From an uncultured Mycoplasmatota bacterium (GTDB taxonomy: Bacteria > Bacillota_I > Bacilli_A > RF39 > UBA660), in the NCBI GenBank assembly GCA_900546715.1, contig UREA01000052.1:1-5895 (forward strand): a stretch of 5,895 nucleotides of DNA, in the 5' to 3' direction. How positions within the stretch are numbered: the stretch's first letter is position 1; the number at the start of each line of letters is the position of its first letter. The notes under the pieces were generated by a model that worked only from the letters and a program-made list of their open reading frames with translations, made no database searches and was not told where the DNA came from. Positions 1-5,709 of this stretch are shown here, in pieces. Made by a program: the position numbers and the translations under genes.

Positions 1-197
1 TTTATTGATATATCATTACTTACATTAAATTGTAAGTTATCTGGTGTATCTGTATCAACACCTACATTCCCAGTTGCAGGTTCCCCTATTTGATTTTGAA
101 AAAAAGCATAAGTTATACCTACCACTAAAACAATTAATATAGCGACCCCCAAAATAATTAATGTTATTTTTCTTCTATCAACTTTATTTTCTTCCAT
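1..197 (-). CDS. Partial gene: N-terminus of a membrane-anchored exported protein
   Basis: Only the first 65 codons are present; the gene runs off the left edge. The product begins MEENKVDRRK, then has a hydrophobic helix at about residues 11-30 ending in GITYAFF, then a polar, Asp/Thr/Asn-rich segment. A basic N-terminus, one helix and a TYAFF-type ending resemble the signal anchors of TasA/camelysin-like surface proteins of Firmicutes; that comparison is from memory and is weak. I chose the ATG at 197 because AAGGAT at 211-206 lies 8 bases upstream. An in-frame ATG at 203 is also possible but sits too close to that site. It has its own promoter and is separated from the preceding operon by a terminator, so it is probably transcribed independently, though an exported product fits the membrane theme of that operon. 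Confidence 0.75.
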   Translation of the reverse strand, partial: MEENKVDRRKITLIILGVAILIVLVVGITYAFFQNQIGEPATGNVGVDTDTPDNLQFNVSNDISI

Positions 198-220
198 AAT
201 CATCTATCCTTACTATATTA

Positions 221-249
221 ATAATATCATGTCTATTAGGCATTTTCAA
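221..249 (-). promoter_or_regulatory. Extended -10 promoter for the leftmost partial gene
   Basis: On the minus strand, TTGAAA (249-244) and TATTAT (226-221) are separated by exactly 17 bases, and a TGA triplet directly before the -10 gives an extended -10 element. Transcription would start near 214, leaving a leader of about 17 bases with AAGGAT at 211-206 as the ribosome binding site. The -35 begins only a few bases beyond the T-tract of the preceding terminator, so the junction is a compact stop-and-restart unit. Confidence 0.7.
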
Positions 250-251
250 GT

Positions 252-285
252 AGAAAAAAGAAAAAAGAATAGATTACCTATTCTT
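252..285 (-). terminator. Rho-independent terminator ending the four-gene operon
   Basis: On the minus strand, AAGAATAG (285-278) pairs perfectly with CTATTCTT (272-265) around a 5-base loop, followed by a T-rich tract (264-252, broken by one C). The 5' arm contains the TAG stop codon (280-278) of the upstream gene, so a terminating ribosome would cover it. The stem is short and AT-rich but well placed, and the T-tract is long. Confidence 0.75.
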
Positions 286-1546
286 CTATCATATCAACAT
301 TTACTTGACCTCTAAATACTTTACCTTGATCATAATTTTGTTCTTCTCCAGTTCCATGTAAAGTAAAGTTAATAACATATTCTTGGGTAGTATTTGCAGG
401 TATTGCTACTCTTGTTGCAAATGTATAATCACTTTTTGGAGCAGTTATCCAATCTTGATTAAATCCACCATTAGTACTTGTTACTCGATACCAGAAATTA
501 TCACTTGTAAATGTATTTTCTAAAATTGTCCAATTGATATTATAATATAGTGTACGATTTGTTGTATTTTGAATACTAAAGCCAATACTTGGAATAGTAG
601 TATTTACCCCTTCACCTACTTGATCATCTGGATAAATATTTTCAGCAACAACATCATCAGTACTGTCATATATAACAATTAAATCTGCAGTAGTAAAGTC
701 CATTCCGCCATCACCATCTTCAGAAGTGCCACCGCCATTATCATCAATACTAACATTAGTACAATTACTATCACAGACATTATCCTTATCAGTATCACAG
801 TTTATATCACAAACTCCATCACCATCAAGGTCTAAGTCCAAATCTTTTATTCCATCACCATCAATATCTCTATCAAAATCTACAACACCATCGCCATCGA
901 TATCAACATTTAAATCTGGCCAACCATCATCATTAGTATCGCAATTTATATCACAAACTCCATCACCATCAGTATCTTGATTAGTTGGATTAAATATTGT
1001 ATCATCTTCAAGTAAAATATTGAATATTGGTTTTCTATTTCCACGATAATCAATATTACGATCAGGTTTACCATCTTTATCAGTATCACAATTTATATCA
1101 CAAATATTATCATCATCTAAATCAATATTTAAATCTGCAATACCATCACCATCTAAATCTTGATTAAGTTCTAATCTTGCCAAATATTCCACACCCATAT
1201 AAGTTGCAAAACCACCAATAAGCAAAAAAGCTAAAGCAAAAAGAATAAATAGAGCTAAATTGTTACTTTTCTTAAATGTAAATATTAACTTACTACCTAG
1301 TTTTTCTACTCGAAGTGACGCCGGCAAATAAGTTTCATTATCTTTTGCATCAAAAGCAATATTTAATACTTTATCAATATGCTTTTTAGTTACTTCTATT
1401 TCGCCTTCATATATTAAATCGAGAGTTTCTTTAATTTTTGCATCTTGTTTTTTACTATCTAAAACTAAAAATTCTTTTAAATTTATTTCTTCTCTTCGAT
1501 TACTTTTCTCGATTTTTACTTCTTCATCTTTTTTCTTTTTTGCCAT
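278..1546 (-). CDS. Membrane protein with thrombospondin-type-3-like calcium-binding ectodomain
   Basis: Last gene of the operon, 422 residues. Residues 1-95 form a charged, probably cytoplasmic domain starting with a Lys cluster and mixing helix and strand. Residues 96-116 form the single membrane helix, with basic residues on its N-terminal side, which predicts N-inside and C-outside. Residues 130-262 hold DxDxDG-type acidic repeats such as DLDGDG, DTDGDG and DIDGDG, typical of thrombospondin type 3 / dockerin-like calcium loops. Within them recur C-D-x-N-C pairs (C149/C153, C198/C202, C246/C250, C258/C262), which could be disulfides outside the cell. A Gly/Asp linker (about 268-282) leads to a beta-rich C-terminal domain (283-422) with many Asn/Thr residues, perhaps Ig-like. 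There is no LPXTG or other wall-sorting signal. AGGAAGGTGA at 1560-1551 is the ribosome binding site and overlaps the upstream stop, so translation is probably coupled. I infer a surface sensor, adhesin or scaffold linked to the AAA+ machinery encoded upstream. Confidence 0.9.
   Translation of the reverse strand: MAKKKKDEEVKIEKSNRREEINLKEFLVLDSKKQDAKIKETLDLIYEGEIEVTKKHIDKVLNIAFDAKDNETYLPASLRVEKLGSKLIFTFKKSNNLALFILFALAFLLIGGFATYMGVEYLARLELNQDLDGDGIADLNIDLDDDNICDINCDTDKDGKPDRNIDYRGNRKPIFNILLEDDTIFNPTNQDTDGDGVCDINCDTNDDGWPDLNVDIDGDGVVDFDRDIDGDGIKDLDLDLDGDGVCDINCDTDKDNVCDSNCTNVSIDDNGGGTSEDGDGGMDFTTADLIVIYDSTDDVVAENIYPDDQVGEGVNTTIPSIGFSIQNTTNRTLYYNINWTILENTFTSDNFWYRVTSTNGGFNQDWITAPKSDYTFATRVAIPANTTQEYVINFTLHGTGEEQNYDQGKVFRGQVNVDMIEE
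761..1159 (-). repeat. Degenerate repeats encoding the calcium-binding Asp-rich block
   Basis: This stretch encodes residues 130-262 of the membrane protein. It is built from units of about 12-13 codons (DxDxDGxxD). A higher-order block recurs whose DNA is still closely similar: near-identical segments of about 35-40 bases start at about 793, 937 and 1084 on the plus strand, each containing TTTATATCACAAA and encoding the C-D-I-N-C-D-T motif. The spacings are 144 and 147 bases, both whole numbers of codons. Similarity at DNA level suggests expansion by duplication. A plus-strand reading frame over 726-980 is only a by-product of this bias. Confidence 0.8.
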
Positions 1547-1558
1547 ACTCTCACCTTC

Positions 1559-2647
1559 CTATTTTAATAATGAAAATGCTTTTTTACTTCTATTAGAATA
1601 AGTTTCAAAGAAATCTTTATAAGCATTATCAATACTACTAAGAATCTTTTCTTTCCTCTTACTTGCTTCCTTAAATTCTTTATTCACTAAAGATTTAAAT
1701 TCTTTTGTTGAAATATTACCTGAAAAGACAAAATCATTAATTAATTTACTTATTATTGCTTCATTATAAACTGTATCTTCTTTATCTTCATGAACTTTTA
1801 AAGCATCACTTTCAATAAAGAATGCCAAATCATATTTATCTTTAATATTAACATCTTTACTTTCTTTAGTCTCTTTAACAATAGATGTCATCGGTACAAT
1901 GTTATTTTTTTCCAAATATTCCCATAATTCTAAAGCTTTAATAAAATTTGGTTCTTTTAAAATAACATTAGTCTTTCTAATTGGACTTCTAACAGGACTA
2001 CTTTCTTTTAAGCTTTTAATAAACGTTGAATTACGAAAAGCCCCTAAAACATCTCTAATATGTTCTATTCTCTCTTCAATAGTATGTCCATCTTTCTTAG
2101 TATTTACCTCATCATTAATATTACTTTCTAAATTTAAACTAACTTTAAATTCTCCATTTTTTGTTTTAGTAACTCCACTATATGTTACAGCACTATTAAT
2201 TTTTGCATATGATTTTTGATCTGATTCATTTAATTTATTTTGAACAAACATATACAAATTATCAACAAGGGATTTAATAAATCTATTTTCATATAAATCT
2301 ACTGTTTCTTCCCGATATACATTTAATAGTTTAAGAGGAATTACAGTTCCATCATCATGAACTTCTTGAATTAAATTCGTATTTTGCGCTAAATGTCTAA
2401 TAGATTCTTCAGTTACAACTTTAGCTTTTTCAATTGGTACAATGTTTTCTTCTTGAACAATAAATCTTCTCGGATTACGAATAATATTATCAAGGTAAGG
2501 GATACATTCTTCAATCATATCCATCCAAGATGTATCACTTACCTTTTTTTCGATATCTTGTACTACTCTAATATCCGAATTTGTTGTTTCAATAAACTTT
2601 GTAATAGCTTCTTTATTTAAATTATTTATATAATCAGTAATATTCAT
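1559..2647 (-). CDS. DUF2357 (McrC N-terminal-like) protein without a visible nuclease domain
   Basis: Third gene of the operon, 362 residues, soluble, no membrane helix. Residues 100-135 carry a pattern I recognise from DUF2357 proteins, the N-terminal region of McrC-like subunits: hydrophobic strands, then YENRFIK (119-125) and a helix. A second DUF2357-like pattern, KTNVILKEPNFIKALELWEY (225-244), lies in the middle. Typical McrC proteins continue into a PD-(D/E)XK endonuclease. Here residues 250-362 are a short strand region (DLAFFIES, 273-280) and long charged helices, and I see no D...(D/E)xK arrangement. In McrBC, McrC binds the McrB ring and stimulates its GTPase, so this protein may be a regulator or adaptor of the AAA+ protein encoded 9 bases upstream. 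AGGTGA at 2657-2652 precedes the ATG and overlaps the neighbour's TAG stop. The family call is from memory of motifs and fairly secure; the lack of nuclease is my reading of the sequence. Confidence 0.85.
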   Translation of the reverse strand: MNITDYINNLNKEAITKFIETTNSDIRVVQDIEKKVSDTSWMDMIEECIPYLDNIIRNPRRFIVQEENIVPIEKAKVVTEESIRHLAQNTNLIQEVHDDGTVIPLKLLNVYREETVDLYENRFIKSLVDNLYMFVQNKLNESDQKSYAKINSAVTYSGVTKTKNGEFKVSLNLESNINDEVNTKKDGHTIEERIEHIRDVLGAFRNSTFIKSLKESSPVRSPIRKTNVILKEPNFIKALELWEYLEKNNIVPMTSIVKETKESKDVNIKDKYDLAFFIESDALKVHEDKEDTVYNEAIISKLINDFVFSGNISTKEFKSLVNKEFKEASKRKEKILSSIDNAYKDFFETYSNRSKKAFSLLK

Positions 2648-2656
2648 CTATATCAC

Positions 2657-4162
2657 CTAAATTGTTTTTTTCAAACGAAGTAAATATGCTTTACATTCTG
2701 GAGTTTTATCAGTACCAAATAATTTTTCAAGATAAGCAATAAGTCCATCAATTTGATCTTTAATATATGCTAAATTTAATTGTTCAAACTTTCTTAAAAT
2801 CTTATGAGCAATTAAGTAATCTATTGCAGCAACTTCATCTCCCCCACAAGCAACAAATGCTGGAACAAATTCTTTTAATTGTTTAACAATTCTATTACCA
2901 AAAGCAAGTCTAAAGTGATCAATTACATATCTATCAAGTTGAGCAACTTTTTCTAGAGTTTCATCACTTACCGGATGTTCTTCTGAAGCTTTAATGAATT
3001 GTTCTTCAAAATACTTATAACTCATCTTAAGAGGTTCAGTATCTGGAGCTTCAAATTCTTCACACTTATCATCAATTGCTATTGGCATAGCTCTATCATA
3101 CACTTTATCAGTAATCATAAATGTTGAGTCATCGTTGTTAATTGTCCCAATGTACCACATATTTTCAGGAATTTTAAGTTTTCCTTCATCTAATTTTTCA
3201 GGGTCATTTGGCCAAACATTAGGAACTAATTCTACAACCCAATCCTTTTTATTTGGAAGTTCCAAAATAGATAACATTTCTGCAAAGTAATATTCCACAC
3301 GAGAAATATTCATTTCATCAAGTAATGTTATATACACTTCATCAGTATATTGTGCTTCATACATTTTTTCAAGAATTTCAGTTTCATTAAATTTCTTTGT
3401 AAATTCATTGAAATAACCAAATATTTCAGTAGAGTCTCTCCATGAAGGTTGAACACTAGCAACAGTTGTTTCATTTTTAGTAAATTCTCCGAAAGCATAA
3501 GCAAGTGAAGTTTTACCAGTACCAGAAATACCTTCCAAAATTATTAACTTATTTGATGCAAATGAAGCAATAAACAATCTTATTAAATGGATATCATAAT
3601 AAAGATGTAGGCGTGAAGCTGAGAAATTTCTAAACGTATCACATAAATCTTTCAAGTTATAATCATTATGTATTTCCTCAGGTGTAGTATCTTTAAATTT
3701 AGCATCAACACTACTTAATTTAAAGAATCTACTTTCTCCTTCTTTTAATTCATTTTTAATATTACCTTCTTCATCATATTCTACATTTCCAAATTCATCA
3801 GTAATTTCTGAAAACTTAGCATTTTGTTTTTTTAATTTTAAAATTTCTCCATTCAAATTTTCAATTTCTTCAATTAATCTATCTTCTTTCTTAACATTTC
3901 TACGATATTTAACATATGTTTTAATACTCTTATAAACTAGAAATATTATTAAAGCAAATAAAGCTAATAACAAAATAATCGACAAAATCATTACTACTAG
4001 CCCCATACCAGTTAAATCACTTTTATAATCATTAATTACAGTAATGTAATTAACAAAATTAAACATTTGCCCAATACCCCCGGCAATACCTTTCAAAATA
4101 TTTAGTAAACCTTCAAAGAAAGGTTCCATAAACTGTGTAAAAAATTCTCCATAAACATTCAT
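2657..4162 (-). CDS. Membrane-anchored McrB-type AAA+ NTPase
   Basis: Second gene of the operon, 501 residues. A strong membrane helix at about 53-77 is followed by a basic stretch (KSIKTYVKYRRNVKK), which places the C-terminal motor in the cytoplasm. Residues 1-45 contain a weaker hydrophobic or amphipathic helix. Residues 92-118 look coiled-coil, followed by an acidic linker. The AAA+ core starts near 185: Walker A GISGTGKT (211-218); PSWRD..EIFGYFN (239-252), typical of McrB relatives; Walker B ITLLDEMN (278-285) with D282/E283; and the NxxD signature NNDD (342-345), matching the MNTAD segment of McrB. A likely arginine finger or sensor lies at DR (356-357), and FGNR (421-424) is a likely sensor 2. 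A helical C-terminus completes it. McrB itself hydrolyses GTP; whether this one uses GTP or ATP cannot be told. No DNA-binding N-terminal domain is present; the anchor replaces it. AAGGAGGA at 4176-4169 is a near-perfect ribosome binding site inside the end of the upstream gene. It most likely forms a ring that works with the DUF2357 protein encoded next. Confidence 0.92.
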   Translation of the reverse strand: MNVYGEFFTQFMEPFFEGLLNILKGIAGGIGQMFNFVNYITVINDYKSDLTGMGLVVMILSIILLLALFALIIFLVYKSIKTYVKYRRNVKKEDRLIEEIENLNGEILKLKKQNAKFSEITDEFGNVEYDEEGNIKNELKEGESRFFKLSSVDAKFKDTTPEEIHNDYNLKDLCDTFRNFSASRLHLYYDIHLIRLFIASFASNKLIILEGISGTGKTSLAYAFGEFTKNETTVASVQPSWRDSTEIFGYFNEFTKKFNETEILEKMYEAQYTDEVYITLLDEMNISRVEYYFAEMLSILELPNKKDWVVELVPNVWPNDPEKLDEGKLKIPENMWYIGTINNDDSTFMITDKVYDRAMPIAIDDKCEEFEAPDTEPLKMSYKYFEEQFIKASEEHPVSDETLEKVAQLDRYVIDHFRLAFGNRIVKQLKEFVPAFVACGGDEVAAIDYLIAHKILRKFEQLNLAYIKDQIDGLIAYLEKLFGTDKTPECKAYLLRLKKTI

Positions 4163-4164
4163 AA

Positions 4165-5238
4165 TTAATCCTCCTTATTCTTTATTACAAACTTAATATT
4201 ATTTTTATTCCACTCATACATATTCTCTTCATTATTCTTTAAAAACTCATTATTAACAATTATTTCCATATCATAAGTGAATATATCTGAATTAACATTT
4301 TCCACTTCATCATATTCATAAATAATTCTTAAGCCCATTTTTCTCGCTTCATTTAATAAATCATTATATTCCGCTTCATCCTTAGTATTAACAAGCAATT
4401 TCATATAACTTTTTATATATCCATTATCAAAGTTCTTAAGTAACCCTGGCCTTTTCTTTAATATCTTATTAACAGGTACTAAATAATTAATCATTTCCCT
4501 ATTACTAACTAATTCTTCTAATATATCAACTGTAAGAAGTTCATAAGACATATTCAAAAGCTTATACTCATAATTTTTAGCAACCTCATTTACTAACTTT
4601 TCATCAAACTCATTAATCCCTGGAATCTGATATTTAAAATCAAATTTATAATAAAGTGGTTCACCAGTATACAAATAATATTTATTTTGCCAATTTTCAT
4701 TTTTGAAATATTCAAAAGCTTTCTCATCTTCTTTAATATTTCTCTTTATTTGTTCGAACAATGCATTAATATTCACTTTATCATTATTATACACTTTCAA
4801 AATATTTGTTTTCTTTAAATACAATAAAAGATATTTAAATTTATTTTTAGTATCAACATAATTACCATCAACTACATTACAAGCAAAATCTAAATAACAT
4901 GATGTACAAATAAGAACCGACAATAAGAAAGTCTCATCTTTATATGTCTTTAAAACTCCTAAATTGTTGTTGTCCTTACAATAATCAATAATTGATTTTA
5001 AAACATTATTAATATTGTCATTAGAATATTTGATAGGATTATCTCTATTAGCGTTGTTTTCAAAATAATATGTATTTGCATATTTTTCAATAACACCTTT
5101 AGCTAGCCCCTTAAATTCTTCCTTATTCTTCCATAATTTATTATCTTCGACTTTGATAATCTCTTCTAGTATTTTGGTATACTCAAATAAATCCTTTTTC
5201 TTCTTTTCTACATATTTATCGATAACATTTAAACTCAC
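4165..5238 (-). CDS. Uncharacterised helical cytoplasmic protein, first gene of the operon
   Basis: 357 residues; I do not recognise the family. The start is GTG, with AGGTGA 8 bases upstream and a strong promoter just before it. The protein is rich in Lys, Asn, Glu and Tyr and mostly helical. The N-terminus (1-50) is charged and helical. A hydrophobic, cysteine-containing stretch at about 104-123 (ETFLLSVLICTSCYLDFACN) looks like a buried helix rather than a membrane span. The C-terminal part (about 215-320) is again helical and ends with a possible helix-strand unit (LLNEARKMGLRIIYEYDE). I see no signal peptide, Walker motif, nuclease motif or helix-turn-helix. Its stop is only 2 bases from the start of the AAA+ gene, whose ribosome binding site lies inside this gene, so the two are tightly coupled. 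A partner of the membrane AAA+ protein, or the system's effector or recogniser, is the natural inference, but nothing in the sequence shows a reaction. Confidence 0.85.
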   Translation of the reverse strand: MSLNVIDKYVEKKKKDLFEYTKILEEIIKVEDNKLWKNKEEFKGLAKGVIEKYANTYYFENNANRDNPIKYSNDNINNVLKSIIDYCKDNNNLGVLKTYKDETFLLSVLICTSCYLDFACNVVDGNYVDTKNKFKYLLLYLKKTNILKVYNNDKVNINALFEQIKRNIKEDEKAFEYFKNENWQNKYYLYTGEPLYYKFDFKYQIPGINEFDEKLVNEVAKNYEYKLLNMSYELLTVDILEELVSNREMINYLVPVNKILKKRPGLLKNFDNGYIKSYMKLLVNTKDEAEYNDLLNEARKMGLRIIYEYDEVENVNSDIFTYDMEIIVNNEFLKNNEENMYEWNKNNIKFVIKNKED

Positions 5239-5246
5239 TATCTATG

Positions 5247-5252
5247 TCACCT
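5247..5252 (-). promoter_or_regulatory. Ribosome binding site fixing the GTG start
   Basis: AGGTGA lies 8 bases before the GTG at 5238. No ATG lies between it and the GTG, so the GTG is the best start for the first operon gene. A close copy of the same stretch (TTAGGTGAyATAGAT) precedes the DUF2357 gene. Confidence 0.7.
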
Positions 5253-5267
5253 AACCTATCTTAATAA

Positions 5268-5296
5268 ATTATACCAAACAAAAAAATAGATTGCAA
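5268..5296 (-). promoter_or_regulatory. Main promoter of the four-gene operon
   Basis: On the minus strand, TTGCAA (5296-5291) and a perfect TATAAT (5273-5268) are separated by 17 bases, with TGG directly before the -10 giving an extended -10. Transcription would begin near 5261, leaving a leader of about 22 bases. The -35 lies in the loop and stem base of an upstream hairpin. The match to the housekeeping sigma consensus suggests substantial constitutive expression unless a repressor acts; no clear operator is visible downstream of the -10. Confidence 0.85.
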
Positions 5297-5316
5297 TAAA
5301 CATTATCTATTTTTTT
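5280..5316 (-). terminator. AT-rich hairpin, possible bidirectional terminator overlapping the promoter
   Basis: The arms AAAAAAATAGAT (5280-5291) and ATCTATTTTTTT (5305-5316) are perfectly complementary over 12 bases with a 13-base loop. Read on the minus strand it would give a stem followed by a U-tract and stop readthrough from the right-hand genes; it is symmetrical enough to work on the plus strand too. Much of the stem is A:T only, so it may be weak. It shares bases with the -35 and spacer of the operon promoter. Confidence 0.5.
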
Positions 5317-5432
5317 TAAAATTACATTATTTTTTAACACACTTTGTATTTTTACTTACTTCAAGTCTTACATATTTTCATTATTTTACATATTCTTCCA
5401 TATCACTTAACCAGCTTTTATTTAAAATCTTC

Positions 5433-5460
5433 AAAAGATATCCTCGAAACAAGGATATCT
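5433..5460 (-). terminator. Rho-independent terminator after the 81-residue ORF
   Basis: On the minus strand, AGATATCCT (5460-5452) and AGGATATCT (5444-5436) form a perfect 9-base-pair stem with a 7-base loop, followed by a short T-run (5436-5433) and a further T-rich stretch. It begins 4 bases after the stop codon of the upstream ORF, so it ends that transcript. Confidence 0.7.
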
Positions 5461-5463
5461 CTT

Positions 5464-5709
5464 TTAATTTTTAACCAATAGTTCATCTAGTTCACTTATA
5501 CTTAAATTAGCACATTTAGCTACGACATTTTTATCTACTCCAGCATCTATTAGCCTTTTAGAAAAACTTATTTTTTCTTCAGCACGTCCTTCATATTTAG
5601 CATTGCGAACTTCCGAATCAAAATGATTAAGCAGATCTTGATTTTTAGGGTCTCCTAAAAATTCACGGACATAAGCAGCTGCTCTTTTTGCTTTTTCATC
5701 TATAGTCAT
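5464..5709 (-). CDS. Short ORF, C-terminal tail of an Rpn/PD-(D/E)XK transposase-like protein
   Basis: 81 residues. The segments RAAAYVREFLGDP, NHFDSEVRNAKYEGRAEEK and the final AGVDKNVVAKCANLSISELDELL resemble the region after the nuclease domain in Rpn-family (recombination-promoting nuclease / PD-(D/E)XK transposase) proteins, where an E/G/R/K-rich helix leads into a small helical module ending in a conserved xLSIxEL(D/E)xL pattern. Full-length members are about 300 residues, and no nuclease domain is present here, so this is probably a remnant, although it has an intact frame. The ATG overlaps the preceding TGA as ATGA, and GGTGG at 5721-5717 could serve as ribosome binding site, so it may still be translated. 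The family assignment is from memory of this tail; a small standalone protein is the alternative. Confidence 0.6.
   Translation of the reverse strand: MTIDEKAKRAAAYVREFLGDPKNQDLLNHFDSEVRNAKYEGRAEEKISFSKRLIDAGVDKNVVAKCANLSISELDELLVKN

Noticed and set aside
726..980. Plus-strand open frame of 84 codons rich in Pro and Ser
   Set aside because: It is the antisense of the Asp/Gly repeat block; its composition is fully explained by that bias and it lacks a supported start.
761..1159. CRISPR-like regular repeats
   Set aside because: The repeats are degenerate, codon-periodic and inside a coding region; the intervals are also repeats, not unique spacers.
278..1546. Cell-wall sorting signal or dockerin-type cellulosome protein
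   Set aside because: There is no LPXTG motif or C-terminal anchor. The DxDxDG loops occur as a long stalk, not as the paired 22-residue dockerin arrangement, and the protein has an internal membrane anchor.
1899..2620. Two plus-strand open frames antisense to the DUF2357 gene (1899-2219 and 2393-2620)
   Set aside because: The minus-strand gene has clear family motifs and a ribosome binding site; these frames look like low-complexity shadows.
4270..4400. Possible EAL-like pattern (ARKMGLRIIYE) in the unknown first protein
   Set aside because: Only one helix-strand segment is reminiscent; the EAL motif and the metal-binding residues are absent.
5393..5460. Minus-strand frame through the hairpin ending KSWLSDMEEYVK before a TAA
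   Set aside because: It is only about 30 codons, has no ribosome binding site, overlaps a clear terminator and matches nothing I recognise. A gene remnant cannot be excluded.
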